64,000 nucleotides of DNA from Sitta carolinensis. Taxonomy: Eukaryota > Chordata > Aves > Passeriformes > Sittidae. Below the pieces are notes generated by a model, which saw only the letters and a program-made list of their open reading frames with translations, searched no databases and was not told where the DNA came from. How positions within the stretch are numbered: the stretch's first letter is position 1; each line of letters opens with the position of its first letter. The stretch lies in contig CM063284.1 of NCBI GenBank assembly GCA_032173965.1, positions 104,594,410-104,658,409 on the forward strand, in the 5' to 3' direction. The translations under genes and the position numbers were made by a program. Of the stretch, positions 1 through 11,303 are shown piece after piece.

Positions 1-3000
1 GGAAGTTCTAGGTCTGTTTTGAACTCCAGGATTAAAAATAACTGCACTTATCAAAGATAAAGGTTTATCAGATAAAAAAATTGCTATTCATTCAGTCTAT
101 ATGGTTAATTCCACATCCCTTTCTTCTTTCCTCCAGTGAGTTATTTGCAATACAGGAAAGTCAATAAAGACAGAAAAATCTTTTGTTTTAGTATATCATT
201 CAGCAGCATGAGGTTAGGAACCTGCTGCACAGCCCTGGGAGAGGAGAATACATCAGCTCACATCTTGGTGAAACACAGAATGCTGGTCATGCTGACTACT
301 TGAGGTATCAAATCTCCAGTAGAACAATAATCATAGGGAGAAGAGGATGCAGCACTTGGTTTTTCTTTTACAGAAACCCACATGAATGGGTACAGGCTAC
401 TTATACATGAGATCAAAGGCACATGAAAATCAATCATGGTAACATTATTGATTCAAGCTGTCTTTACAGTCATCTTTCACTGGCATTTTTTGTGTAACCT
501 TTAGACATCAAAGGCTGGTCACACATGGAAATGGGCTGCCAATGCTCTTTATAAAGCTCTCTTAGGATAAAATTCATAATCCTGTGGAAATCTTTTTTGG
601 TAGGTAGCTAAAACATAAGAGGAAAAAAAAATAAGGTTTACCCTTTGTGCACTTTCAAAATAAAATCTACAAATATATGCTATTTCCTGGGAGAGTACCT
701 TTCCAAGGCCATCAGCCTGGAAAAGACAACATTACTTCAGTTACAGCTGCTCATAATTCTTTGCTAAAGAGAGATTTTAGTGTAGTATGTGCTGACAACT
801 GAAACCAGCAGTACTTATTAATCATGGCTATTCTTTTCTCTGAACTCCGCTGCTCTGTTACCATATTTCTTTCCATCTCCTTTATTTAATTTTCACCTAC
901 CACCACCTATTCTTATTTTCCCGAGTCACTTGATATAGAGCATTCTGATAAATCTTTGCTGAAATGACTGAACTCACAGATTCCTGCTGCAGTTTGCAGG
1001 GCCTTCATTTTGCAAGCACAGACATGGTGATGGAATGGGTCACCTAATGTCTGTTTTCATTGCTATTAGGCCAGGAAACAAGCAGAATTTACTGCATCCA
1101 CTGCAGGCCTCTGCATCTCTGTTGGTCTCATACTTCCCCAGTGTCTGTGTAGGATGTAAGACACTCACAATCACCCATCCAGTTATTCATGCACAGATTT
1201 CATAGCAACAGAAGAAAGGGAGGACTGCAATAAGCACTTCTTCCTTTCCCTCCTTCCAGAGCTGAATATTGCAGAAATACCATGCTGGTGATGAAATGTC
1301 ACGTTTTTACCAGCATGACCCAGTTAGAGATCCTAAACTTTCAGAATGTTTATAGAAAGTACATAAAATTACTTCAGATGGCAGGGAGAGATTATATATC
1401 AAAAAAGAATGAAGAGGTATATTATTTTGCCTGTAATTTATAATGAAATAATTGTGCATATTTCATGTGGGAATCATTGACAGGCAAAAAACCTTGATGC
1501 TCTTGGGGCTATTTTCATCCATTTGTTTTGAATTAGAACGTTTTGGACCTGATGCAAAATCTATTGACTTTATTTGAAGAAGTCTTATAGATCTCCATGA
1601 GCTTTCAGATATTTCAGTGTCATGAAAAGGGGGAATTGTCTAATGTTCCTTATGCAGGTCAGCCTAATGTTTGCTCCAGAGGCAGAATTAATAATGTTAC
1701 AAGCTCAGACAAAATTTAACAGAGGATGAGCTGGAAATCAGGAAGCATCACCTCCTATCGGTCCTGGTTCCTCCTAAAGAGAACAATATCATACTATTTT
1801 CTTCTTCCATTTTTTCCATGTTTTTTCCCAACCCAACATGTTTCTCATCAGTTACAGAAACACATTGCTGAAAATCTCAGGATTTTTTCTCATTTATTTC
1901 CCTGAAAATCCCTCAAACTGTAAGAGAGAATGGGGGGGACAAGATGTCAAACTAGATTTCCTTATCTTTGTCTGAAAGAAAAATGCTCTGATGTTTGCTA
2001 AACCCCCAAAATTGGAAAAGAAACTTGTGAAATACTCAATGAGTTAAATCAACAGAAATTTGAAATAAATATTTTGGCGAGATGGTTCAAACTTTCAAAT
2101 TTTGGAAAAATTTACTCTTCATTGTGAAATTAAGCCAAAAATATAGGACACCTCCTGTGGAAAAAGACATTTGCAACAACATGTGTTCAAGCAAGAAAAG
2201 TCTGAGTTAAATGTCCTGCTGTTTAAAGAAAATGAAGTCCACACAACAGAAAAGATTGGTGAAGGAAAGTCAAAGTTCCCATAGGAGGCTGACAGAATAA
2301 AAATACCTCTTTCTTATATTTTCATCAAACATGGAGGTATTTAAAGTCACAGGAAGCAATCCACAAAGCAAACACAATGTCCTCAAGAGTTCTTTGCTCA
2401 CATTACTGCAGGTTGAGTCACTTGAGAACAGATACAATTTTTACACTTTTTTTTCCCCTCCCATGGAATAGTTTTATTAACTATTTTATTAACTACTAAC
2501 TATTGTACTTATTCCAGTTTTAAAATCTTCCATGGATTTGCCTTTGCTCATCTTCCACGTTTTTCCCAGCCCTTTCCCTGTCCCACTCCAGACTTTGCCG
2601 TGCTACAGTGGGGGTGCCTTTCCCTGCAGCTTGTGCCACATGGAGTGTGTCATTGTACACCACTTTAGCATCTCACTGACAACCACTTGTGAGGTCCCTG
2701 GCTGCCACATCTTTGCTGCTCCACTTCTGTGTCACTGTTATCAAATGAATATTTCTGAACATTTATTTTTTTAGCTTGGGAAATCAATCTGAACGAGTTT
2801 ACGCATAAGATGAAATGGCACTGCATTGCCCAAGTATTAACATATCTTCCTATTTGGTTTAAGAGGCAAATCTCTTTGAGCAGTCTGATGAAATGTACTT
2901 AGAAGGAGGCTTGAATGCAAAATTGAAACTGTAGAATAACACTTAAAAAGAAAGAAGGTAATCTGAATGCAGGAGACAATGATTTTAAAAGAAAGAACTG

Positions 3001-6000
3001 CTTAAGCCAGATCATTTGATACTAGAGGTAATAAAGCACAAGAAACAAACTCTCACATTGTATTATTTTAAATGACAATGGTAGGAGATAAAGAAAATGC
3101 ATATGTTGTCTGGAGGAAGGATGAATAGTCAGAGGAGACAACAATAGACACAGAATTTCAGATACATTATCACCTTACGAGCACTTCCAACTTATTCTAA
3201 AAACATAAAATTGAAACAGATGCTTCTTCCCAGCCCCCACTACTCCCAGGCCTGGTCGTGGAAATTTGAGCCTGAATTCTGATTCCTTTCTGAAACCTCA
3301 CTTTTCTTTGTTTTTCAAACCATACTTCTAAGGAGAGTCTAGGGTGGGCGCTTTTGTCAAGCCAGTATTTGCAGCCACATTACAGAGAAACTCTGGTCAC
3401 TACATCACACCTAAAGAAAGAAAGCTGCACATGGAACAGCTCCTTTTAGACTAGTATTGTTTGTTTAAAGTCAATAATTGTCATTTGGGAAAAGAAGAGG
3501 AAAATGTCTCTGCCTTTTTTTTCAGCAAAAGGCTTCTCCTTTCGCAGAAGAAAGGCTATTTGTGTTGTGGAGCTACTAGAGCTAAGCTGCAAATGGAACT
3601 GGGTACTCAGCTGCATTTAACTTCCTTTGTTATGCATTACTTCCATTTTCAAGATACACAAACTTTAGGATAAAATCCAGCATACTCCTCAAATTTTGTT
3701 ATACTTGAATACTCTTCAATCTCATAAATTCACACAGAATGTTCCTTTTGCTCTTTTTAGAAGGTTTTGACCACTCCTCCATATGTTTGATGATTAGAGT
3801 ATGTTTTACTTAGGGCTTGACCAGAGGATGTGTAGGGGTCTTATAGGAGTGAAGGAGCTACAATTTTGCAACATTCTAGAAGATTTAATTTTGATTTTTA
3901 TTTCAAGGACTTGCAGAAGAATTTTGTATAACGTGGAAAAAGACTGTTAATGTTCTGGAACACAGAAAGGGAAAAGGTATTAATTGTGGAATGGGAGACA
4001 CCACTAAAATCTGTCTTTCTGTTAATTTTTTGTAATGCAGATTTATGAAACGGTGCTAAGACAAGTTAGTTCAGTAAAATTCTGGGCCTCACTGATGCAA
4101 GTTTTTACCTGCAGGACTACATATTATCAGGGAAATTATATCTTGTTGATTTTCATGTTCCTATTTCATGCATCTTCACATCCTGCAGCATTTTTACTCA
4201 TAAATTGAACACCAGACTTGTATTTGTCCAGCAACAGAAACATGATCAAGAGTAAATTATTGTTTTGGCTGACCAAGCATCCAAAGGAAAGAGAATGGAC
4301 AGCTTCAGGCATAGCTGTAATAAAAAACTTGATTGTCCATAAATGAGATAATTTCAAATGAAGCTCAGCTATCTCCACTCATTGTGAATTATGTCACCCA
4401 GATTCTACTACTTTATAAACTGAGAGTATTGCTTAATCAAGAGTGTTTTGAAAGGCAAGATTAAAGTTCTATTGGCTCATTTTTCTTAGACAATATTGAC
4501 TCCCAGTTCAGAGGGATTTGGCTATGATGTGGGCAGCAGGGAAAGCTTGTTGTGTCCTGACACTGGGCAACCTATGAGGAAATTGCTGCTGGTCAAGGTT
4601 GTAGTGCTTTCCACCCAAGTTCAGAGAAATTCTATCAGCTCCCCTCTAGTCCAGGTGGTCTGAAATCAGCTATGGACAAGGCTGCAGGTAATGAAACTAC
4701 TCTGTGTTGAGTAGAATAAAATATATATTTTCTCTGAAAGAGAATTTGTGTTGGCACAGGAGTGGATGCCTGTGTTCTGCTTCAGGGAAAGATATAAAGC
4801 TGTCTAGAGAAATAGGTGTTATTTTAATGTCCTATACTAATAAATCTCTAGAAGTATGGAGATGTCACCATTTTTCAGCAGTCTCAAGATGGCATTGATT
4901 GCTCCATACTCATGAATTTTATCCCAACATCATGTGGAGGGTACTGCAACTTCCCTGTGCCAAACCAGAGGTGTGGAAAGTTTAAGAATCGCAGAGCTGT
5001 CTTTGTAATCCTCCTGTGTTTTGAGATCTAGCAGTGACTTCATGGAGGAGGGACAGTTCTGAGAAACAAGCATCACCATGTCCTCAGGGCTATTTTGAGC
5101 CCAAACAAACTTCTATGATTTTGGTTTCCTTGACAGCCTCAGAGTGGGATTGTCTGCCTGGACTTGGATACCTGGGCAGGCCTTTTGGCTGATTTATTCT
5201 TTTACCACACAATATATATCTGGCTGTGCTGAAGTAAATAATGGCAGTTATGGTGATCCTTGCTGAATAGCAGAAATGTTTTTCAATGCATCAAGCAGCT
5301 GTAGAAATATGGCACTAAAATAAGAGAAAAAGCTACGAACATTAAAAGCGTAAATTGTAGTGATAGCCTTTATTATCCCTTCAGACACTAATAGCAATTT
5401 TATTAAACAGCTTCTTCAGTTGGCTGATGGCATGAAGCACAGCAATTAGGAACTAGGTAAGATTCATTGCACAAAAAAAAAAAAATCTCAGGGAAGTTAT
5501 TTGTTTACTGTTTTCAGCATCTTTACAGAACATAGCAATATTTTCAGTAGAGCTGAAATATGTAATATGAAAACCAGAGTCAGGGAGAAGACAAGTTCAC
5601 ACTGTTCTGAATATGCACTTTGTTGCAACCAAAAATGTAGTCAAGCTAATTTTTAATACCTAGGCATCTGTTCAGGGCTTATGTCTGTCAAGAAAAAAGT
5701 TCTAATCAAGGTATGTGTACACCTAAGGAGCACCAACAAGGAGAATGTCAAGGAGATATGAAAACAAATCTCCTAACAAGCTACTTCATTTTGTAGTAAA
5801 CAAGATGCAAAAAAAAACCCCAAAAAAAACCCAACAAAAAGCAAAGGCAAGAAACCAAAGCCTGAATTTCAGACATGCTGCTGTGAGTAATAAGAATGGT
5901 GTTATTCAGCAGTGGTTTAACCAAATTGTCCTATGAGCCCTCATATGTCAGCATGGAGGAACAGAATCCAGAGGGATACTCTTAACAACCAGCAGCAGGT

Positions 6001-8059
6001 GGTATGTGCTTGGAGCTGTTCCTCAGCAGCAGGTCGGCTTGGAGAGCAGGCTTGACCCAGGTGAGCTGAAAGCAGGCAGTACTCACTGCTCCTCTTTGCT
6101 GCCATCAGACAGGATGTGGTTTGCTTGTCACCCAACCCATGCCCACCAACTCTGCATCAGTTTTAAGTTGTCTGAGGATCAGCTTACTTGGTGACCTTGG
6201 TGATAGATCAGCGCCTATCATGGCAGTGCTTGTTCTCCACCTGCTCCTAGCCAAGAGTGGAATAAACTCCAGTGAAGTTAATAGGAACAAAGGGTTTTGC
6301 AGAGATTGAGCTCAGAGAGGCTCTTGAAGAAAAAGGCTTTGAAAGGGAGCAGAGGGAAGTTCAGACTGAGGGTTAGTTTGGCAGTGGGGGAAAACAGGCT
6401 TCTGTAATTAGTTCTAATGAATTATAATAAACATAGGACAATATCTCCCTAGCTTTACAAATTGAAGGAGTAATTAAATCTGGAATAAGCCACAGTTGAA
6501 ATTCTGACTTAAATGTAAAGAATTATTTATTTTGTGAAGGTTGAGCTATGTCAGACTGTGCAGCTGTCTTAGTGATCAAGGAAATGGTCATTAAATGAGC
6601 TAATAATAGCAGAAAGGGCAAGGGAATAATATTTCCTTTCAAAATACACTAGAAATAATGCATTGGTGAGTCTTATGTTAGTACCAAGTAAATAAGAAGA
6701 AATGATAATTAAGAATAAAATTACTAAAGAGCATGATATCTTGGAGGATGTCAGCAGGATTTTCATGGTAGAAATTTATGCCTGGTTGACCTCTTTTAAT
6801 TCTCCATAACTTCTTAGAAAAATAATAAAGAATGGAGAATTAAGCTTCCAAAAATCATTGAGCAAAGGCTTTCAAAAGAAATAAATCAAGATTTTAATGA
6901 TGCATAAGGTGAGATGTAATTTTTTCCTGCTGGATTAAGTACCTCAACTGAGCTGTTGAAATATAAGGAATCTTTCAAGGAAAATCTAAAGCAATGGTTT
7001 ATACAGTCAACACTAAGCAGAAGAGAAACAACTTGTATCAGCAAGAGGAGCTTTCTGCCTTCCTCTCTATAATTGCATCACATCCCTGTTACATTGGGGA
7101 AATTGATTACACTTGTTCTGCAATTACTTGCAATATTTGCAATTTTAACACTTCCAATTATCAAATGATGTCTACAGCAGTTTTTATCTCAGGCAAACTA
7201 CATCTCTGAACTGAATTTCTTCATGCTGGTTATGTACCTGAGGCAATAGCATTCTGGAAAATTTGGCTATAATTTTGGTTTTTTTGCTGAGAGGAGGAAA
7301 ACCCTCCAATTTCTCCTTTATAATTTTCAACATCCTTCCTCCTAGAGTTTTGGAAGCTCTATGCTTTGTCACGAGTAATTACAAATTGTGTCAGCAGGGG
7401 GTCCTTCTTGGAACAGCATGGCTCAATTTTGGGCAAACGATAGCCCTCTGAAAATAAAGATGTGAATATGAATTGTTGCAGAGACCAGGCAGTCTGGTGT
7501 TCTTATGTTCTGGCCCTTCTCTTCCCTTGGGCTCTGTACTGGAGAGGTGTCTGTGCTCGAGTGGAAAACTAGATAGAGCTACTTCGGCATGATTAACCTA
7601 AATAATCTTGTAAGATTGTCATGCTGCTATGACAACTCTCCTTTTATTTTTCTGGAGCACTGTAAATATATTAAATAAAGCCAATATCTTAAGTCACTCT
7701 TCTCTCCTTTTCTTATGATAAATTGTCTCTTTATTCTTACTCTTAATATTCTGCCAGCTGGTCAAATTCTAAACCAGTTCCAGAAAGTATTGATACTGCT
7801 TTTTTAAGACATTGAGTTTTAGGTACTCTTCCATCCCATAAAAGGAAGCCTAAACCAAACCTCCCTGAAACCCCACTTCAAATTGTTTTGTTGTGGGCTT
7901 TCCTTGGGCTGCTTAGCTCATAGAGTGGATCTTTCTTTTAATTTTAAGAAGCGTCTTTTACGAGTTCTCGGGAAAACTAATAACCTTCTGCAGTGGATTT
8001 CTAGAGAATCATTAACCAGAGATCAGTTGCTTTGGATACAGAGGTATGTAGCCTACTTG
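1..8059. other. Unique AT-rich DNA, no gene seen
   Basis: Eight kilobases of AT-rich sequence with only short open frames (at most about 80 codons), scattered on both strands and without recognisable domains. I see no CR1 tail, LTR terminus, tRNA or splice-framed coding block. Short A-rich patches occur, for example A/C-rich sequence near 5808-5835. Best described as intergenic or intronic background. An old repeat too diverged to recognise by eye could be present. Confidence 0.6.

Positions 8060-8112
<53 letters not shown>
8060..8112. repeat. Poly-A tract (53 A), then an A-rich tail
   Basis: An uninterrupted run of A from 8060 to 8112 is followed by one G and seven more A, then an A-rich stretch. 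It could be a homopolymer expansion or the tail of a retroposed transcript. The roughly 200 bases upstream do not resemble a transcript I recognise and I see no flanking duplication, so a retroposed origin is unproven. Homopolymer length is also prone to sequencing error. Confidence 0.9.
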
Positions 8113-8114
<2 letters not shown>

Positions 8115-8352
8115 AAAAAATAAAGGAAAAAACAGTAACCAAGTACAGACACAAAAACAAACAACCCAAAATAATTTGATTGCAGCTCAGAGATGAGAAG
8201 AAGCAAAATTCTTCTTATGTGACTGCACTCATTGCAATTAAAGATGAGGTAAAGAAAGACAAAAAAGCAAAGAGGTAGTAAGGTAAGTCTTAAGGGTTAC
8301 TTCTACTTATATAAAGGCTGTTACACAATCCTCAACAACAAAAACCCCTCCA

Positions 8353-8376
8353 AAAACAAACAAACAAACAAACAAG
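8353..8376. repeat. (CAAA)n short microsatellite
   Basis: About five tandem CAAA units. It lies in an otherwise unremarkable AT-rich stretch (8113-8640) in which I see no gene. Confidence 0.8.
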
Positions 8377-8649
8377 ACTTGAATGATAAATAATCTGTAA
8401 GTAATGAATCAATCTTTTTCAACTCTAGAGATTCTGAGTTTGTCATCGTTGTGGTTAAATGCTCTCATAGATGAAATGTTACGTAAATTTAAAAATAATT
8501 TTGTCAGCTTAAGGGGTTAGGTTTATTTTTTTTGTTGTTGTTTGTTTCTGTGTTTTTTTTCTTGCTAGCTTTTTTTTCAAGCCATCAACAATACTAAAAA
8601 TGCAGAGCAGTACGCAAGAAAAGATTAGACCTTGTGGAAACTAATTTCA

Positions 8650-9160
8650 GTTACAAATGTACACAAATTGCAGGTGGCACCTGAGCTCTGCATCGAGGTT
8701 CAACTGCCGGCATTGGCGGCACCTGTGCTGAGAGCAGCAATGGTCCAGGATAGTTGTCACAGCACATGGAGAGTGGGATGGAGAGGGGGTGCACTTTGGG
8801 GAGTAAGGGCTCTTTAATGTCACTCTAGAAAGCCGTGATCCTGGGAGAGGGATCTGCATTCGCCCACCAGGAGGGCGAGGAGAGGCAATTTCCCCCGCTG
8901 GCAGCCTCTGATCAGAGGTGAGCCACCGCTGACTCAGCCGGGGGCTGGGCTGGGCTGCTCCCCTCACAGAGGGGCGGTGGGTTTCCTCGCGGGTTGTGCA
9001 GGTTTCTGTGAAAGTGTTTTCCATTTCCAGCGCTCACCTGAAGAGTTAAACAGGGACACAGCCATATTTCTGCATTTGGTAACACTTAATGATCCCCAAA
9101 ATGCAAATAAAAGAGAGAGCTGCAGATGTGTAAAAATATTCCTGCTGCTACGTCATTAAG
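8650..9160. promoter_or_regulatory. GC-rich island with candidate cis-regulatory motifs
   Basis: This block is clearly richer in G+C and CpG than the AT-rich DNA on both sides, especially 8830-9000. It holds a perfect 14-bp palindrome, CCTCTGATCAGAGG (8905-8918). Twelve bases on is CGCTGACTCAGCC (8927-8939), which has an AP-1 core TGACTCA and is close to the Maf recognition element. ATGCAAAT (9101-9108) matches the POU octamer, and TACGTCA (9149-9155) contains a CRE half site. The overlapping open frames on both strands (up to 125 codons) are explained by the base composition. Composition and motifs are seen directly; a regulatory role is inference. It could instead be a fragment of an unrecognised repeat. 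Confidence 0.3.
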
Positions 9161-9823
9161 TACAGGGGGATGAATGCAAGGGCAGAAAGCCTCTGATTAA
9201 GAGCAGGCTTGTGTGGTGTATGTGATTCAAACTTTGACACTGTTTGAACTCAGTGCTGACTCAATCTTACCCCTGCCCATGAGGCTGAGTTTATGCCTGA
9301 ATGTCTCTTACATCCATGCTCTTTGAATCAAACAGGATACAAAACCTCTCTGATGTAAAGATTGTTTTAGGCTGATATTTATTCTACTGACATAAAACTA
9401 TGTTTTTTGGAAATACTACGTGGCACCATAGACTCAATGAAGTAGAGATGAGTGAGAAATACTCTCTGGGACTGAGGACAAATGGGGTTAACTTACTGCT
9501 TCCTCTGTAGTGTTCCACATCCTGTGGAACAAAGAATTGGTCAAGGAAAATGAAGTATTTTTCTTTTTTGAACACAGATCTTTTGTTTCAAGTGTCTTTG
9601 TGGTTCCTACTCAATAGTGGCAATAACATGGCTAGTGCCCTGGGCAAGAGGTGTAGTATGTCTGAGTACAAAGAGAAAATGGAAATGGAAAGAGCTCAAG
9701 TGGTACAGGAGATGGCCTTGGGCAACTGTGTTTTATGACTTGTCTTTGGATGCCTATGTGCTATCAGACTATAAATACTATAGATTCATGCTTTCCATCA
9801 TCTTTCTTTGTCATTCTGCTTAC

Positions 9824-9824
<1 letters not shown>
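9161..9824. other. Unique sequence, nothing recognised
   Basis: AT-rich sequence between the GC-rich island and the ATCT microsatellite. It has no open frame with recognisable content and no repeat ends. Confidence 0.5.
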
Positions 9825-9912
<88 letters not shown>

Positions 9913-9922
9913 CTATCTATCA
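9825..9922. repeat. (ATCT)n tetranucleotide microsatellite
   Basis: About 24 tandem ATCT units with a single TTTATC-type interruption near 9890. The open frames through it that read as repeats of Ile-Tyr-Leu-Ser are an artefact of the tetranucleotide. A tract of this length is likely to vary in length between individuals. Confidence 0.97.
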
Positions 9923-10499
9923 TTGCTAAAAATGAAATAGTGTCAAGTTCAGACAGCCGCAGGCAAAAAAGGTGAGAAAGGGAGATTTTTGCCTTCAGCT
10001 AAGCTAGGTATATAAAGGCCTGGAGAAAAGTATGCCATGTTTCATCTTCCTCAGGCAAGTCTGACCAAGAGCATTAAAATTCCCTCTGACACTCCAGGTT
10101 AGCCTGGGCCTTAGGAGACTTAACTCCCCCCAGACACCAGCAAAATATGAATCTTGTAGAGAAACCAGGTGCTAGGAAACAGTGCCTATTCTTCAGGAAC
10201 TGCTTGGCTGGTCTGTCTCTTGGCATCATTTGTATATATTTGTATATATATCCATTGCAAGAAAAGCACCAAAAAATAACATTTCCATTAGATGTGCGTG
10301 CATCTGCTGGTTAAAGCTGCTTCAAGAAAGCCAGCTCTTGGAGAGGTTTGTTCCACAGCTGGAAGCAGGTTCCAGTAGCCACTGGCATGGCTTGGCCCTG
10401 CAATGACAGCTGCTGTCCTGGCCAGCACTACCCCTATTCATCCACGGCTCAGCTTGTACCTGAGAACATTGAGAGACTTATATATACATAGTCACAGTA
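9923..10499. other. Unique sequence, nothing recognised
   Basis: Ordinary AT-rich sequence between the microsatellite and the CR1 fragment. There are short TATA-rich patches but no coding or RNA feature that I can support. Confidence 0.5.
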
Positions 10500-10752
10500 T
10501 ATAGTGATAGGACAAGGAGAAACGATTTTAAACTGAAAGAGGGGAGTTATAAAATAGATTTTAGGAAGACCTTCACTGTGAGGGTGGTGGGGCAGTGGAA
10601 CAAGTTGTCCAAAGAAGCTGTGGGTGCCCCATCTCTGGCAGAGTTCAAGGCTAGGTTGGACGGGGTTTGAGCAGCTTGGTCTGGTGGAAGTTGTTCCTGC
10701 CCATAGCAGGGTGTCTGGAACTAGGTGATCTTTAAGGTCCCTTCCAATCCAA
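10500..10752 (+). mobile_element. CR1 LINE fragment, 3' end, plus orientation
   Basis: This is the 3' part of a chicken-repeat-1 (CR1) non-LTR retrotransposon. The order of diagnostic stretches is typical: an A/G-rich segment, a TTAGGAAGA-type block near 10561, the GTGGGGCAGTGGAACAAG block near 10590, and near the end GATCTTTAAGGTCCCTTCC. It stops just before the expected terminal short repeats and passes directly into LTR sequence, so its 3' tip is missing. It is a dead fragment with no coding capacity. Confidence 0.9.
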
Positions 10753-11303
10753 GCAGCCGCCCACTCGCTCCCCTACCAGTAAGACTGGGGAAAGAATCAG
10801 GACAAAAGTTGGAAAACTTGTGGGTTGAGAGAAAGAAACTTTCATAAGTAAAGCAAGTCTTGCACAGAGGCAAAGCAAAACAAGGAATTCATTCACTGCT
10901 TCCCATGGGCAGGCAGGTCTTGAGTCATTTCCAGGAGAGCAGAGCCCTGTTACATGTCATGCTTACTTGGGAATACAAACACCATCACTCCAATTGTCCC
11001 ACTTCCTTCTTCTCCCCTCTTTATATACTAACCATGATGTCATACGGTCTGGAATATCCATTTCGTCAGTTGGTGTCACCTGTCCTGGTTGTGTCTCCTC
11101 CCAGCCTCTCATGCACCCCATACTTCTTCCCCAGCATGACAGTACCAGGAGCAGAAAAGGCCTTATCTCTGTGTAAACCCTGCTCAGCAGTAACAAAAAA
11201 ACCCCACTACTCTGTAAACCCTGTGTTCAGCACTAATCCAAAATACAGTCTCATTCCAGCTTCTGTGCAGAAAATTAGCTCTACCCCAGACAAAACCAGT
11301 ACA
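10752..11303 (-). mobile_element. Solo LTR of an avian endogenous retrovirus (type B), minus orientation, 3' truncated
   Basis: The sequence resembles a common avian ERV LTR in reverse orientation. The right end reads ..AAAACCAGTACA at 11303, the complement of a TGTACTGGTTTT start. The reverse strand has a TATA box at 11,020-11,027 (TTTATATA on the plus strand). The LTR's own 3' end (expected at the left) is absent, and CR1 sequence abuts the break at about 10752. No gag, pol or env lies beside it. The 149-codon frame on the plus strand runs antisense through the LTR and is not a gene. The same LTR type recurs at 61,947-62,510 in the opposite orientation. Confidence 0.82.

Noticed and set aside
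7883..8179. 98-codon plus-strand frame with a long poly-Lys run
   Set aside because: The length comes from reading through the poly-A tract; no domain on either side.
9617..9940. 107-codon frame with Ile-Tyr-Leu-Ser repeats
   Set aside because: Translation of the ATCT microsatellite, not a gene.
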